A program made the position numbers and the translations under genes. The notes beneath the pieces were generated by a model. That model did not search any database. It was given only the letters and a program-made list of their open reading frames with translations, and was not told the origin of the DNA. DNA of 64,000 nucleotides from Ralstonia sp. 25mfcol4.1. Lineage in GTDB: Bacteria > Pseudomonadota > Gammaproteobacteria > Burkholderiales > Burkholderiaceae. The stretch covers positions 124,001 to 188,000 of the forward strand of contig NZ_FNJO01000008.1 in the NCBI RefSeq assembly GCF_900104095.1, read 5' to 3'. This document shows positions 8,952 to 18,024 of the stretch, in pieces. Each line of letters begins with the position of its first letter. Position 1 is the first letter of the stretch.

Positions 8952-11900
8952 TCAGTCGCCCGGGCCGCCGGGCGCGATGACCTCGCGCGTGCCGTTGCGG
9001 CCCATCGGGGACACCAGTCCGGCCGCTTCCATCTGTTCGATCAGGCGCGCCGCGCGGTTGTAGCCGATGCGCAGTTGCCGCTGCACGGCCGAGATCGACG
9101 CCCGGCGCGACGTCAGCACGAATTGCGCGGCCTCGTCGTAGAGCGGGTCGGCCTCGCCATCGCCGCCGCCTTCGCCGAACAGATCGGCCGCGCCTTCGGG
9201 CACGTCGCCCGCCAGGATGGCTTCGTCATAGTCCGGCTCGCCGAACTGCTTCCAGTGCTCCACCACGCGGTGCACTTCCTCGTCGGCCACGAAGGCGCCA
9301 TGCACGCGCTGCGGATAGCCGGTGCCCGGCGGCAGGAACAGCATGTCGCCCTGCCCCAGCAGGCTTTCGGCGCCCATCTGGTCCAGGATGGTCCGCGAGT
9401 CGATCTTCGACGAAACCTGGAACGCCACGCGGGTCGGGATATTGGCCTTGATCAGGCCCGTGATCACGTCCACCGACGGCCGCTGCGTGGCCAGGATCAG
9501 GTGGATGCCCGCCGCGCGCGCCTTCTGCGCCAGCCGGGCGATCAGTTCCTCGATCTTCTTGCCCGCCACCATCATCAGGTCGGCCAGTTCATCGATCACC
9601 ACCACGATCAGCGGCAGCGTCGACAGCGGCTCCGGCGCGTCCGGGGTCAGCGAGAACGGATTCGGCACCTTCTGCCCAGCCGCTTCGGCCGCGCGGATCT
9701 TCTGGTTGTAGCCGGCCAGGTTGCGCACGCCCAGCGCCGACATCAGCCGGTAGCGTTTTTCCATCTCGCCCACGCACCAGTTCAGCGCGTGCGCGGCCTG
9801 CTTCATGTCGGTCACCACGGGCGCCAGCAGGTGCGGGATGCCCTCGTAGACCGACAATTCCAGCATCTTCGGGTCGATCATGATCAGGCGCACGTCTTCC
9901 GGCGTGGCCTTGTAGAGCATCGACAGGATCATGGCGTTCACCGCCACCGACTTGCCCGAACCCGTCGTGCCGGCCACCAGCAGGTGCGGCGCGCGGGCCA
10001 GGTCCGTCACCACGGGGTTGCCCGTGATGTCCTTGCCCATCGCCAGCACCAGCTTCGACGCATGGGCGTCGAATGCGGCGCCGCTGACGATCTCGGACAG
10101 GCGGATCATCTGGCGCTTCGCATTGGGCAGTTCCAGCCCCATGCAGGTCTTGCCCGGAATGGTTTCGACCACGCGGATCGACGTCACGCCCAGCGCGCGC
10201 GCCAGGTCCTTCATCAGCCCCACCACCTGCGCGCCGCGCACGCCGACGGCCGGATCGACCTCGAAACGCGTGATGACCGGACCGGCGCTGGCGCCCACCA
10301 CCGACACCGGCACCTTGAACTCGGCCAGCCGTTGCGCGATCAGTTCGCCGGTCTGCTGCAGGCGTTCCTCGGAAATCTGTTCCGCGCTTTCGCCGGTTTC
10401 GGCCGCGGGTTCCAGCAGGTCGGCGCCGGGCAGGCGGTAGTCAACCGCCACGCGGGGGGCTGCCGGCACCGGAAGTGGCGCGGGCGCCACCGTGAATGAC
10501 GTCTGGGTGGTCGCAGGCTCAGCCGGGGTGAGCGCCACCGTGTTACCCACCACGGCCGGCAACACGATGCGCGGCTTTGGCGTGGGCTGGACGAAGGCAT
10601 TCGCATCCTCCACCGGGGCGGGCTCTTCCTCCGGCGGCACGGTACCTGGCCGCTGCAGCGCATCCGTAGCTTCGATGGGTGCTGCCGTGACGATGGCGAC
10701 TGGCGGGTCGGCTGCCGCATCGCCCGCCGCATCCGCGGCGGCTTCGGCTTCCGTTGCCGGTTCGATGCCGGCCTCAGCCTCAGCCTCGGCCTCCGAGATC
10801 GACGCGGCAACGGCGGCGTCGATGGCTTCCGATGCCGATTGCACCGGGGCTGCCGGCGCCTGGGATTGCGGCTCGGCGGGCTCGACGGGATCGACGGGCT
10901 CCACGGGCTCGATGGGCTCGGCGGTCTCGACGGTCTCGACGGTCTCGACGGGCTCGACGGGCTCGACTGTCTCGACGGCCCCGATGGGCTCGGCGGTCCG
11001 GCCGGTCTCAGCGGTCTCAGCGGTCTCAGCGGTCCGGACGGTCTCAGCTGTCTCAGCCGTCTCAGCCGTCTCAGCCGTCTCAGCGGCCCCGACTGTCTCG
11101 ACCGGTTTGACGAGCTCGACCGGCTCCGAGGCGAACGGCTCGGCGGAAGGTTTTTCGATAACCATCCCTGCAGCGGCATCCACTTCGGGTTCCACCGTCG
11201 GATCGAGCGCGACAGGCGCCACGGTCGCCAGCGGATCGACAGCCTCCGGAATCGGCGCCGGGTCTGCCGCCGCTTCCAGCGGCTCGGCTTCCGCCGGCAC
11301 TTCGACGGCGGGCGCTTCGATCGGCTTGCCGGCCAACGCACGCAGCTCGGCCAGTAGCGTCATCGCTTCATCGCGAATGGACGCCAGCGTGACTGGCTCG
11401 TCGTCCTGCGCCGGTGCGACATCCTGCGCCGCGTCGGTGGCAGCCGCGATCATCGCGATATCGGCCGCGATCTCGGCGGCACGCGAGACGGCATGGGTAT
11501 CGGCTTGCGCGTCCGCCGGCGTGCCCGCCTGCGTTTCGGGCACAGGCGGCGCTTCGGCGATGGCCACGTCCGATTCAGCCAGTGCCGCCACGGCCACAAC
11601 GGCGTTTGCCGCCACGGCGGCGGGCTTTGCGGTGGCCTCAGGCAACGTCGTGATGGCCGAACGCAGGCCAAGTTGCGGATTGCGGAACGGGCTGCTGACC
11701 ACGGTGGCCTGCGGTGCGGCGGGCCTGGCTTCAGGCCGGGTGTGAGGTTGCGGCTGCGGCTGGCGCTTCGGCTGCGGCGTGGCCTGCGGCGACGGCGGCG
11801 CGGCCATTTCGGACCGGGATGCGGCGCGGGCCGGTGCGGCCACCGGCTCGGACTTCACGGCGCCCGGGGCGCCGGCCTGATGCAGCCAGATCTCGCCCGG

Positions 11901-12560
11901 CTGCGGGGGCGACTGGCGGGTGCGCGGCGGCGGTTGCCAGGCCGGCTGGCGGCGCGCGGATACGGCCTCGATACCCTTGTGACGCGGCGCCGGCCGCCCC
12001 TGCCCCGGCATCGACGTCGTTTCCCAGCGATCGCCCGATTCGCGCGGCACGGCCTGCGCGGGCGCCGCCTCGTTGCGCGCATCGTTGCGGAACTCTGAGC
12101 GGAACTCTGAGCGGAAATCAGTGCGGAAATCGGAGCGCGAATCCACGCGCGTATCGATGCGCGATTCGTTGCGAGCGGGCGCCGCAGCCGGTGCCTCGTC
12201 GGCATCCACGCGCGGGCGGCGCAGCAGGAACAGGCTACGCCAGGTTTCGCCGAACACCATCGGTGCGGCCAGGCCCAGCACGGCCAGCATCATCAGCAGC
12301 GCGCCAGTCCAGCCCAGCATGCCGGCCACCGTGCCGGCCAGCGCATGCCCGACGGCACCGCCGGCGGTGGCGCCTTCGCCCTCGCCGCCCGTCAACGCCT
12401 CCAGCGTGGCACTGGCACCCAGCACCAGGACCGTACCCATCCATATACGCAGCGAGCCACGGCCGAACAGGCGGCGATCGCCGGCGAGGGCACGCCCCAC
12501 CGTTCGCCAGACAAGCGGCAACAGCCAGAAGGTCGACAATCCGAACCAGCCCAGACCCAT
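8952..12560 (-). CDS. ftsK: FtsK/SpoIIIE DNA translocase with long repetitive linker
   Basis: A 1202-residue septal DNA pump that moves chromosome ends through the closing division site and positions XerCD recombination at dif. Three or four N-terminal membrane segments (about residues 5-110) are followed by a Pro/Ala/Glu-rich linker of some 630 residues. The motor domain carries Walker A GTTGSGKS near residue 862 and Walker [14 protein letters not shown] winged-helix gamma domain (about 1137-1195, [20 protein letters not shown]) reads KOPS-type signals. The N-terminus is short compared with usual FtsK: it seems to begin at the second membrane helix, and no upstream extension in frame looks membrane-spanning. 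No strong ribosome site precedes the ATG. Motor residues are intact. A second, standard ftsK may exist elsewhere, as in related species. Confidence 0.92.
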   Translation of the reverse strand: MGLGWFGLSTFWLLPLVWRTVGRALAGDRRLFGRGSLRIWMGTVLVLGASATLEALTGGEGEGATAGGAVGHALAGTVAGMLGWTGALLMMLAVLGLAAPMVFGETWRSLFLLRRPRVDADEAPAAAPARNESRIDTRVDSRSDFRTDFRSEFRSEFRNDARNEAAPAQAVPRESGDRWETTSMPGQGRPAPRHKGIEAVSARRQPAWQPPPRTRQSPPQPGEIWLHQAGAPGAVKSEPVAAPARAASRSEMAAPPSPQATPQPKRQPQPQPHTRPEARPAAPQATVVSSPFRNPQLGLRSAITTLPEATAKPAAVAANAVVAVAALAESDVAIAEAPPVPETQAGTPADAQADTHAVSRAAEIAADIAMIAAATDAAQDVAPAQDDEPVTLASIRDEAMTLLAELRALAGKPIEAPAVEVPAEAEPLEAAADPAPIPEAVDPLATVAPVALDPTVEPEVDAAAGMVIEKPSAEPFASEPVELVKPVETVGAAETAETAETAETAETVRTAETAETAETGRTAEPIGAVETVEPVEPVETVETVETAEPIEPVEPVDPVEPAEPQSQAPAAPVQSASEAIDAAVAASISEAEAEAEAGIEPATEAEAAADAAGDAAADPPVAIVTAAPIEATDALQRPGTVPPEEEPAPVEDANAFVQPTPKPRIVLPAVVGNTVALTPAEPATTQTSFTVAPAPLPVPAAPRVAVDYRLPGADLLEPAAETGESAEQISEERLQQTGELIAQRLAEFKVPVSVVGASAGPVITRFEVDPAVGVRGAQVVGLMKDLARALGVTSIRVVETIPGKTCMGLELPNAKRQMIRLSEIVSGAAFDAHASKLVLAMGKDITGNPVVTDLARAPHLLVAGTTGSGKSVAVNAMILSMLYKATPEDVRLIMIDPKMLELSVYEGIPHLLAPVVTDMKQAAHALNWCVGEMEKRYRLMSALGVRNLAGYNQKIRAAEAAGQKVPNPFSLTPDAPEPLSTLPLIVVVIDELADLMMVAGKKIEELIARLAQKARAAGIHLILATQRPSVDVITGLIKANIPTRVAFQVSSKIDSRTILDQMGAESLLGQGDMLFLPPGTGYPQRVHGAFVADEEVHRVVEHWKQFGEPDYDEAILAGDVPEGAADLFGEGGGDGEADPLYDEAAQFVLTSRRASISAVQRQLRIGYNRAARLIEQMEAAGLVSPMGRNGTREVIAPGGPGD
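10870..11120. repeat. Degenerate 9-bp tandem repeat inside ftsK linker
   Basis: About 250 bases of imperfect 9-base units, such as CTCGACGGT and CTCAGCGGT on the + strand, mostly in direct succession. On the coding strand they encode a run of Glu-Thr-(Val/Ala) and Glu-Pro-(Val/Ile) triplets in the FtsK linker. The period is a multiple of three, so gain or loss of units keeps the frame. The array lies wholly within ftsK and is not a CRISPR: there are no spacers. Confidence 0.9.
12083..12171. repeat. Short 12-bp-type repeat in ftsK encoding Arg-Ser/Asn-Glu/Asp-Phe units
   Basis: Near-identical units such as GGAACTCTGAGC occur here twice exactly and several times with changes. In the ftsK frame they encode alternating basic and acidic residues ([19 protein letters not shown]). 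This charged block lies just after the membrane segments, at the start of the linker. It is a second, independent site of in-frame repeat growth in the same gene. Confidence 0.8.
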
Positions 12561-12658
12561 TTTTGATATGACACGTTCAAAACCACGGGCAGCGATTGTA
12601 GCGGGTCTGGCTGTGCGGGACCGGCCCGGCGCGGAAAAACTTACGACTTTGCCACGCC

Positions 12659-13261
12659 TTATTGACTCGGCGCCCCGATGCCCGCCCGGAACGGGTACTT
12701 TGCGAAGATCTGCCCCACCACCTGCTCGATCATCAGCTGGCTGGTCTGGCGCTCCGGCTGGCTGGCATCGCCCTGGGCCACGCCCTCCCATACCAGCTGA
12801 TTCCTTCTGGCATCGACCAGGTCGATGTTCAGCGTGCCCTCGGTATAGGTGTAGGTATCGCTATAGAAGCCGTAGCCGGGCCACGGCGCGTAGAGTCCGC
12901 CCCGGTAGGCGTAATAGCCCATGTAGCCGGGCGGTGGCATCGGCGCCGGGCTGCTGACGATCTTCTGCTGGAACTGCATGTTGAAGTTGACCAGCAGGTC
13001 GGGCTGGCGCGGCGCGTATTCGTAGCCGCGCGCCGTCATCTCCTTGTGCACCGCGTCTTTCAGATACTGCGTCGTCAGGCTTTCGTAGCCCTGCCGGTCC
13101 GTGCCCAGGCGCGGCAGGAAGGCAAAGGTGCGGTATTGGGAAAAGTCGGTGCTGTGGTTGTAGTCGGTACGGATGTCGGGGCCGGTGGCGCAGCCTGCCA
13201 GCGCGGCGGCCAGTACCGCGCCGAGGGCGGCCGGTACGCGAGAAATCGTCAGCGCTGACAT
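12659..13261 (-). CDS. DUF4136 lipoprotein
   Basis: A 200-residue predicted lipoprotein. The signal peptide ends in the lipobox LAGC with Cys24 as the lipidation site, followed by GPD, which does not obviously retain it in the inner membrane. The body matches the DUF4136 pattern ([18 protein letters not shown] at the start, then a Tyr/Gly/Pro-rich middle and LVWEGVAQG near the end). Function of the family is unknown. An AGGGAG ribosome site lies just before the ATG. It is 38 bases downstream of the DoxX gene and 98 bases upstream of ftsK on the same strand. Confidence 0.85.
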   Translation of the reverse strand: MSALTISRVPAALGAVLAAALAGCATGPDIRTDYNHSTDFSQYRTFAFLPRLGTDRQGYESLTTQYLKDAVHKEMTARGYEYAPRQPDLLVNFNMQFQQKIVSSPAPMPPPGYMGYYAYRGGLYAPWPGYGFYSDTYTYTEGTLNIDLVDARRNQLVWEGVAQGDASQPERQTSQLMIEQVVGQIFAKYPFRAGIGAPSQ

Positions 13262-13299
13262 GGCAGTCTCCCTCTTTCCGGGTTATCAGGTCCTGCTGG

Positions 13300-13713
13300 C
13301 TAGTTCCACTTGCCGTCGATACCGCCCACGCTGAACCTTCCCGCCCCGAGCAGGGCCACCGCCAGCGCCGCCGCCAGGTACATCGCCTGCAGTTCGAGCG
13401 CCCAGCCCCCGGTGGGCGCCATCTCGCCAAGCTGCTTGGCATGGACAAGCGCAAACGCGAACAGCATGTTGACGGCCACGATCAGGCCGGCCAGGCGCGA
13501 CCAGAGTCCGATGATCAGCAGGATGGGCGCAATGATCTCGCCGATGTAGACGCCGTAGGCCAGCGCAGCGGGCAGGCCGGCCTGCGTCACCACCTGCGTG
13601 ACAAAGCCGGGGCCGGACATCAGCTTCGAAATGCCGTGCAACAGGATCAGCGCGCCCAGCACGATGCGGAGAATGGCCTTGCCCAGGTCTTGCGTTCCTT
13701 GCGTACGACTCAT
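13300..13713 (-). CDS. DoxX-family integral membrane protein
   Basis: A 137-residue membrane protein with four hydrophobic helices and the DoxX signature (LRIVLGALILLHGISKL near the start; IGEIIAPILLIIGL in helix two). DoxX-family proteins are small quinone-associated or redox-linked membrane proteins, and most have no defined substrate. The start at 13713 is supported by AAGGAG; the frame extends to 13758 without a better start. It is the first gene of a possible DoxX-lipoprotein-ftsK run. Confidence 0.85.
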   Translation of the reverse strand: MSRTQGTQDLGKAILRIVLGALILLHGISKLMSGPGFVTQVVTQAGLPAALAYGVYIGEIIAPILLIIGLWSRLAGLIVAVNMLFAFALVHAKQLGEMAPTGGWALELQAMYLAAALAVALLGAGRFSVGGIDGKWN

Positions 13714-13821
13714 CGCGATGGCTCCTTGCGGTTTGATGCAGGTGCATGTGACCTGCACAACTACCTTAGATCGTGCCAGCGTGAAGGTAAAGGCGCAGCG
13801 CCACCGGGGCGGCGACCTGAC

Positions 13822-14820
13822 TCAGTCCGCGTCCGCCTGTTGGGCGCCGGACCGCGCGGGCGGCGGCGCGGTGGGCGGCGCAGCATGCATGGGCACGCCG
13901 GTCGTCGTCATCATGCCCACCTTGCGCGCGTGTTCCGGCAGCACCTCGGCCAGGAAATCGAGGAAGCGGCGCAGTGCCGGCGTAACGCCGTGCCGGGACG
14001 GAAACACCGCGTGCAACACGCCCATGGGCAGATCCCACTGGGGCAGCACCACTTCGAGGTCGCCGCGCTCGACATCGTCGCGGCAGTACATGCGCGGCAG
14101 CATGGCCACGCCCACGCCGGCGATGGCCGCCTCGCGCAGGATCGCGAACTCGTCGGACACCAGGCGCGGATCGTAGCCAATATTGACGGGCTCGCCCGCC
14201 TTGTCGAACAACGTCCAGACGTGGCGCCCTTCGTGCGGTTTCTGGGCAACCCCGGGCATGCCCTCCAGCGCCTGCGGCGTGCGCGGGCGGCCAATGCTGT
14301 CCAGCAGCGCCGGGCTGGCCACCAGCTTCATATCGCTCCTGCCAAAGGTGCGCACGGCCAGGCTGGAATCGTCCAGCACATTGCGCACGCGCAGGGCCAG
14401 GTCATAGCCCTCGCCGATCACGTCGACCCGGCGGTTCGTGGCATCGATCTCCAGCTGGACGCCAGGGTTGGCGCGCATGAAATGGCCGATATTGGGCGCC
14501 AGCAGGATCTGGACGATCGCAACGGGACAACTAATCCGCAGATGGCCGCCCGGCTGCTCGCGCGACCGGTCGATCACTTCACGCGCGGCTTCGGCGGCCT
14601 GGAGCATGTCGCGGCAATGGGCGTAGTACGACTCGCCAAGCGGCGTCACGCGCACCTGACGCGTGGTCCGGCGCAGAAGCTGCACACCCAGATCGCGCTC
14701 CAGCTGCGCGATTCGGCGGGACAGGCGCGATTTGGGCACGCCCGTGGCCCGGCTGGCGGCGGAAAAGCTGCCGTGCTGCACAACCTGGGCGAACAGCGAC
14801 AAATCGTTGAGATCCTGCAT
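13822..14820 (-). CDS. LysR-family transcriptional regulator
   Basis: A 332-residue LysR regulator. The N-terminal helix-turn-helix (FSAASRATGVPKSRLSRRIAQLE, about residues 21-43) has the family pattern and is followed by the LysR substrate-binding domain (about 85-290). The last 35 residues form a Pro/Ala-rich tail beyond the usual family length. It is divergent from the azoreductase gene across 114 bases, the classic layout for a LysR protein that controls its neighbour; this subgroup often responds to quinones or aromatic electrophiles. The start at 14820 aligns with the usual LysR N-terminus. Confidence 0.85.
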   Translation of the reverse strand: MQDLNDLSLFAQVVQHGSFSAASRATGVPKSRLSRRIAQLERDLGVQLLRRTTRQVRVTPLGESYYAHCRDMLQAAEAAREVIDRSREQPGGHLRISCPVAIVQILLAPNIGHFMRANPGVQLEIDATNRRVDVIGEGYDLALRVRNVLDDSSLAVRTFGRSDMKLVASPALLDSIGRPRTPQALEGMPGVAQKPHEGRHVWTLFDKAGEPVNIGYDPRLVSDEFAILREAAIAGVGVAMLPRMYCRDDVERGDLEVVLPQWDLPMGVLHAVFPSRHGVTPALRRFLDFLAEVLPEHARKVGMMTTTGVPMHAAPPTAPPPARSGAQQADAD

Positions 14821-14934
14821 GGTCGGCGCTCCGTTGCATCCATAGAACAATCATTTGCATTTTGCCTCACTACCGGCATCAATGGCCAGCCTATATCTTT
14901 CAGCCATCCCAACCGAACTTAGTGGAGCCAGACA

Positions 14935-15555
14935 ATGAACATCCTGCAGATCGATTCGAGCGTACTGGGCGACAACTCCGTCTCGCGCAACCTGACCGCC
15001 AGCATCGTGGCCGACCTCGTGGCCCAGAACCCCAGCGCCAAGGTCACCGTGCGCGACCTGGACCGCGAAGCGCCGGCCCACCTCGGCAACCACCTGCTGC
15101 CCGTGCTGGGCGGTCCGAAGGACGGCCTGAACGCCGCCCAGCAGGCCGAACTGGACATCACCGAGGCATATCTGGCCGAATTCCTGGCCGCCGACGTGCT
15201 CGTGATTGGCGCCCCGCAATACAACTTCGGCATCCCGAGCCAGCTCAAGGCCTGGATCGACCGCATCGCGCAAGCCGGCCGCACGTTCCGCTACACCGAG
15301 AATGGTCCGGAAGGCCTGGCCAAGGGCAAGAAGGCCATCGTGGTGTCGTCGCGCGGCGGCGTGCGCCAGGACGGCGCGGCGCTGGATCTGCATGAAGTGA
15401 CCGTCGACGTGGTGCTGCGCTTCCTGGGCATTACCGATATCTCGTTCGTCCGCGCCCACGGTCTGGCCATGGGTCCGGAAGCCCGCGAGGCCGGCCTGAC
15501 CACGGCCAAGACCGAAATCGCCGCCCTGAACGACGCACTGCGGGCTGCCGCCTGA
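14935..15555 (+). CDS. azoR: FMN-dependent NADH:quinone/azo reductase
   Basis: A 206-residue flavodoxin-fold enzyme that reduces quinones and azo dyes with NADH and FMN. The FMN phosphate loop (IDSSVLGDNSVSRNL, residues 6-20), the flavin-binding APQYNFGIPSQLKAWID block (about 94-110) and the late SSRGG loop are all present, and the length equals E. coli AzoR. GTGGAG at 14922-14927 supports the start. It is divergent from a LysR gene that probably regulates it, and is followed by a strong terminator at 15651-15688, so it is a single-gene transcript. Cytoplasmic; likely role in detoxifying quinones. Confidence 0.93.
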   Translation: MNILQIDSSVLGDNSVSRNLTASIVADLVAQNPSAKVTVRDLDREAPAHLGNHLLPVLGGPKDGLNAAQQAELDITEAYLAEFLAADVLVIGAPQYNFGIPSQLKAWIDRIAQAGRTFRYTENGPEGLAKGKKAIVVSSRGGVRQDGAALDLHEVTVDVVLRFLGITDISFVRAHGLAMGPEAREAGLTTAKTEIAALNDALRAAA

Positions 15556-15650
15556 GCCGCCTGATTGTTTCCAGCTGGTTTTCGACTGGAGCCGTAACCC
15601 CGCCTCCGTGAAGTACCGGCGCCGATCCCCTTGGCGCCGGTTGCTGCCTG

Positions 15651-15688
15651 AGACAGGTATCCCCATTGGGGGTACCTGTCTTTTTTTT
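15651..15688 (+). terminator. Strong rho-independent terminator after azoR
   Basis: The arms AGACAGGTATCCCC and GGGGGTACCTGTCT form a 14-base-pair stem, with one T-G wobble and a three-base loop, directly followed by eight T residues. It lies 95 bases after the azoR stop. A second GC-only inverted repeat (CCGGCGCC at 15616-15623 with GGCGCCGG at 15633-15640) sits between gene and terminator. Confidence 0.92.
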
Positions 15689-15840
15689 CGTGCGGCCGCG
15701 TGCGGGCAGCTGTAGGCATGGACCTACATGGATCGCGGAAGTCACCCGGCTCGCCCCCCGGCGCGGATGGGTCTATGATGGTTCGACTGTCTGGACAACC
15801 TGCCAGCCAATCCTGCATCCGCCGTCATCCGGGAGCCTGC

Positions 15841-17139
15841 ATGACCGCCGCCGCCTCAGCCCTGCTGCCTGCCACCGCCAGTCATCCGCCGCACGAACCC
15901 GCCCTGCTGAGCCAGTATCGCCACGTGCGCGCCGCCACCGAGGCGCTGGTGGCAGACCTGTCCGATGCCGACGCCACCGTGCAGTCGATGGACGACGCCA
16001 GTCCCGCCAAATGGCATCTGGCCCATACGACGTGGTTCTTCGAGGAGTTCGTGCTCGGTGCGCGCATTCCCGACTACGAGCCGGTGGACCCACAGTATCG
16101 TTACCTGTTCAATTCCTATTACGAAGCGGTCGGCGCCCGCCATCCCCGGCCACGGCGCGGGCTGCTGTCCCGACCGTCGCTGGACGAGGTGCTGGCCTAC
16201 CGCGAGGCCGTGGACGACAGCATGTTCTCGTTGCTGATGTCCGCCCAGACCGATGACGAAGCCGCGCTGATCACGCTGGGCCTGCATCACGAGCAGCAGC
16301 ACCAGGAACTGCTGCTCACCGACATCCTCCATTTGTTCGCGCAGAATCCGCTGCGCCCGGCGTACGCGCCCGCCATGGCGGTGCCGGTGGTGGCCGACCC
16401 GCGACCCGCGCCCGACTGGATCTCGCTGCCCGGCGGCATCGTAACGGTCGGCCACGGCGACGACGACTTTGCGTTCGACTGTGAAACCCCGCGTCATCAG
16501 GTGCTGCTGCAGCCTTATGCGCTGTGCTCGCACCCCGTGAGCAACCGCCAGTGGTTCGAGTTCATCGAGGACGGCGGCTACCAGACCGCCGGACTGTGGT
16601 TGTCCGATGGCTGGCGCTGGGTCTGCGACAATCGCATCGAGGCGCCGCTGTACTGGGAAGACCGCGAAGGCACCTGGTGGCACATGACGCTGCGCGGCAT
16701 GCAGCCCGTCGACCCGGAAAGCCCGGTCACGCACGTGAGCTTCTTCGAGGCCGATGCCTTCGCGCGCTGGGCCGAACGCCGCCTGCCCACTGAAGCCGAA
16801 TGGGAGCACGCGGCCCGCAACCTGCCGGCGACCGGCAATTTCATCGAAGGCCGTTCACTGCGGCCGCTGCCGGACCGGCAGAACACGTCGGGCGTGCTGC
16901 GGCAGATGTTCGGCGATGTCTGGGAATGGACGGCCAGCGCCTTCCTGCCCTACCCCGGCTTCCGGCCAAGTGCCGGCGCGGTGGGCGAATACAACGGCAA
17001 GTTCATGAGCAGCCAGATGGTGCTGCGCGGCGGTTCGTGCGTCACGCCGGAATCGCATATCCGCGCCACGTACCGCAACTTCTTCTACCCGCACCAGCGT
17101 TGGCAGTTCACGGGGGTGCGGCTGGCGGACGATGTTTGA
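15841..17139 (+). CDS. egtB: Ergothioneine biosynthesis protein EgtB (sulfoxide synthase)
   Basis: A 432-residue non-heme iron enzyme that joins a sulfur donor (cysteine or gamma-glutamylcysteine) to hercynine with oxygen. An N-terminal DinB-like domain supplies iron ligands: HLAHTTWFFEE at 59-69 and LHHEQQHQE at 148-156 (His150 and His154). A C-terminal formylglycine-generating-enzyme-like domain (about 190-432) carries WEWTAS and LRGGSC near the end. GGGAG at 15831-15835 sets the start. The partner methyltransferase gene egtD, which makes hercynine from histidine, is often next to egtB but is not within this window. The downstream neighbour is a convergent fic fragment. Confidence 0.9.
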   Translation: MTAAASALLPATASHPPHEPALLSQYRHVRAATEALVADLSDADATVQSMDDASPAKWHLAHTTWFFEEFVLGARIPDYEPVDPQYRYLFNSYYEAVGARHPRPRRGLLSRPSLDEVLAYREAVDDSMFSLLMSAQTDDEAALITLGLHHEQQHQELLLTDILHLFAQNPLRPAYAPAMAVPVVADPRPAPDWISLPGGIVTVGHGDDDFAFDCETPRHQVLLQPYALCSHPVSNRQWFEFIEDGGYQTAGLWLSDGWRWVCDNRIEAPLYWEDREGTWWHMTLRGMQPVDPESPVTHVSFFEADAFARWAERRLPTEAEWEHAARNLPATGNFIEGRSLRPLPDRQNTSGVLRQMFGDVWEWTASAFLPYPGFRPSAGAVGEYNGKFMSSQMVLRGGSCVTPESHIRATYRNFFYPHQRWQFTGVRLADDV

Positions 17140-17156
17140 GGGCTGACGCCACTCAC

Positions 17157-17816
17157 TCAATGGCCTGCGCGGCCATGGGCGTCCGGCGGCGCGTCGTTCA
17201 ACACGTAGCTCGTGCTGCGTCCGCCGCCAACCGCCTTGCGTAGCGCCCCGCGCGCCACCAGATCGTTGATGTCGCGCAACGCCGTATCGGCGGAGCATTT
17301 GGCAATGGCCGCCCACTTGCTGCTGGTGAGCTTGCCCTCGAAGCCGTCCAGCAGCCGGTTCAGCACCTTGACCTGCCGGGCGTGGAGCGCCTGCATGCCC
17401 CAATGACGCCAGAATTGTGCCTTGGCCAATACTTCGCCGAGCGTGGCGTGCGCCTGCTGCACGGCACGCAGCAACGTGTCGAAGAACCAGGCGAGCCACG
17501 GCGTGACATCCATCGAATCCTTCTGCGTCCGCTCCAGGATGTCGTAGTACGCATTGCGCTCACGCCGGATCTGCGCCGACAGGCTGTAGAACCGCTGCGA
17601 ACTGCCATCGGCACGGGCCAGCATCAAGTCGCCAATGGCGCGCGCGATACGCCCATTGCCATCGTCGAACGGGTGCAGCGTCACAAACCACAGATGGGCC
17701 AGCCCGGCCCGGACCAGCGGCGGCTCGACAGGCGGGCCATTGACCCAATCCAGGAATCGCCCGGTCTCCGCCGCCAGAGGTGGCGATTCTCCGCAAGGAC
17801 AAGCTAATCGCCGCAA
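17157..17816 (-). pseudogene. Truncated Fic-family gene (N-terminal half lost)
   Basis: A 219-residue reading frame that keeps the Fic catalytic loop HPFDDGNGR (about residues 48-56) and the C-terminal winged-helix part (KWAAIAKCSADTALRDINDL). It lacks the N-terminal DUF4172 region and the first half of the Fic core, which in full-length relatives (about 370 residues) precede the loop. Homology starts abruptly near the text PPLAAETGRFLDW, and the codons before it look random. Fic proteins transfer AMP to protein hydroxyls; without the first helices this one is unlikely to fold as an active enzyme. An array of possible operator half sites lies across the break. It converges on egtB. Confidence 0.75.
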
Positions 17817-17867
17817 AATATGCGGTGATTAGGCGCCGCAATCCCCGCAAGTGCTTTAATCGCTGCA
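17786..17867. promoter_or_regulatory. Half-site array and dyad at the 5' end of the fic remnant
   Basis: A near-perfect inverted repeat, CTAATCGCCGCA at 17804-17815 and TGCGGTGATTAG at 17821-17832 (one mismatch, five-base spacer), lies at the fic remnant's start. Related direct copies of AATCSCYGCA occur at 17786 (two changes), 17840-17849 and 17858-17867. Since DUF4172 Fic proteins end in a winged helix, an autoregulatory operator is a reasonable reading. This is inference; no footprint is known to me. Confidence 0.5.
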
Positions 17868-18024
17868 CTTTGTCCGCCGAACATCCATGATCTGTCGCCT
17901 CTAAGTCCGCCCCCCTGAATGCTCCCCCTGAATATGAACGCACAGGGCAGAAACGGCCTTCGAGTATTGCGATCCATCATGGCCGTTAATTGCGTTTATA
18001 AGAGCCAAGCACACCGGATTCCCT

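Noticed and set aside
10870..11120. Possible CRISPR or minisatellite with other coding frames
   Set aside because: The units are contiguous 9-mers without spacers and lie inside ftsK. The + strand Ser/Thr/Gly-rich frame (10492-11745) is only the reverse reading of the linker.
17157..17816. Intact short Fic protein
   Set aside because: The catalytic loop is present, but only about 47 residues precede it where full-length relatives have well over 150, and the first of these look random. A pseudogene is the simpler reading.
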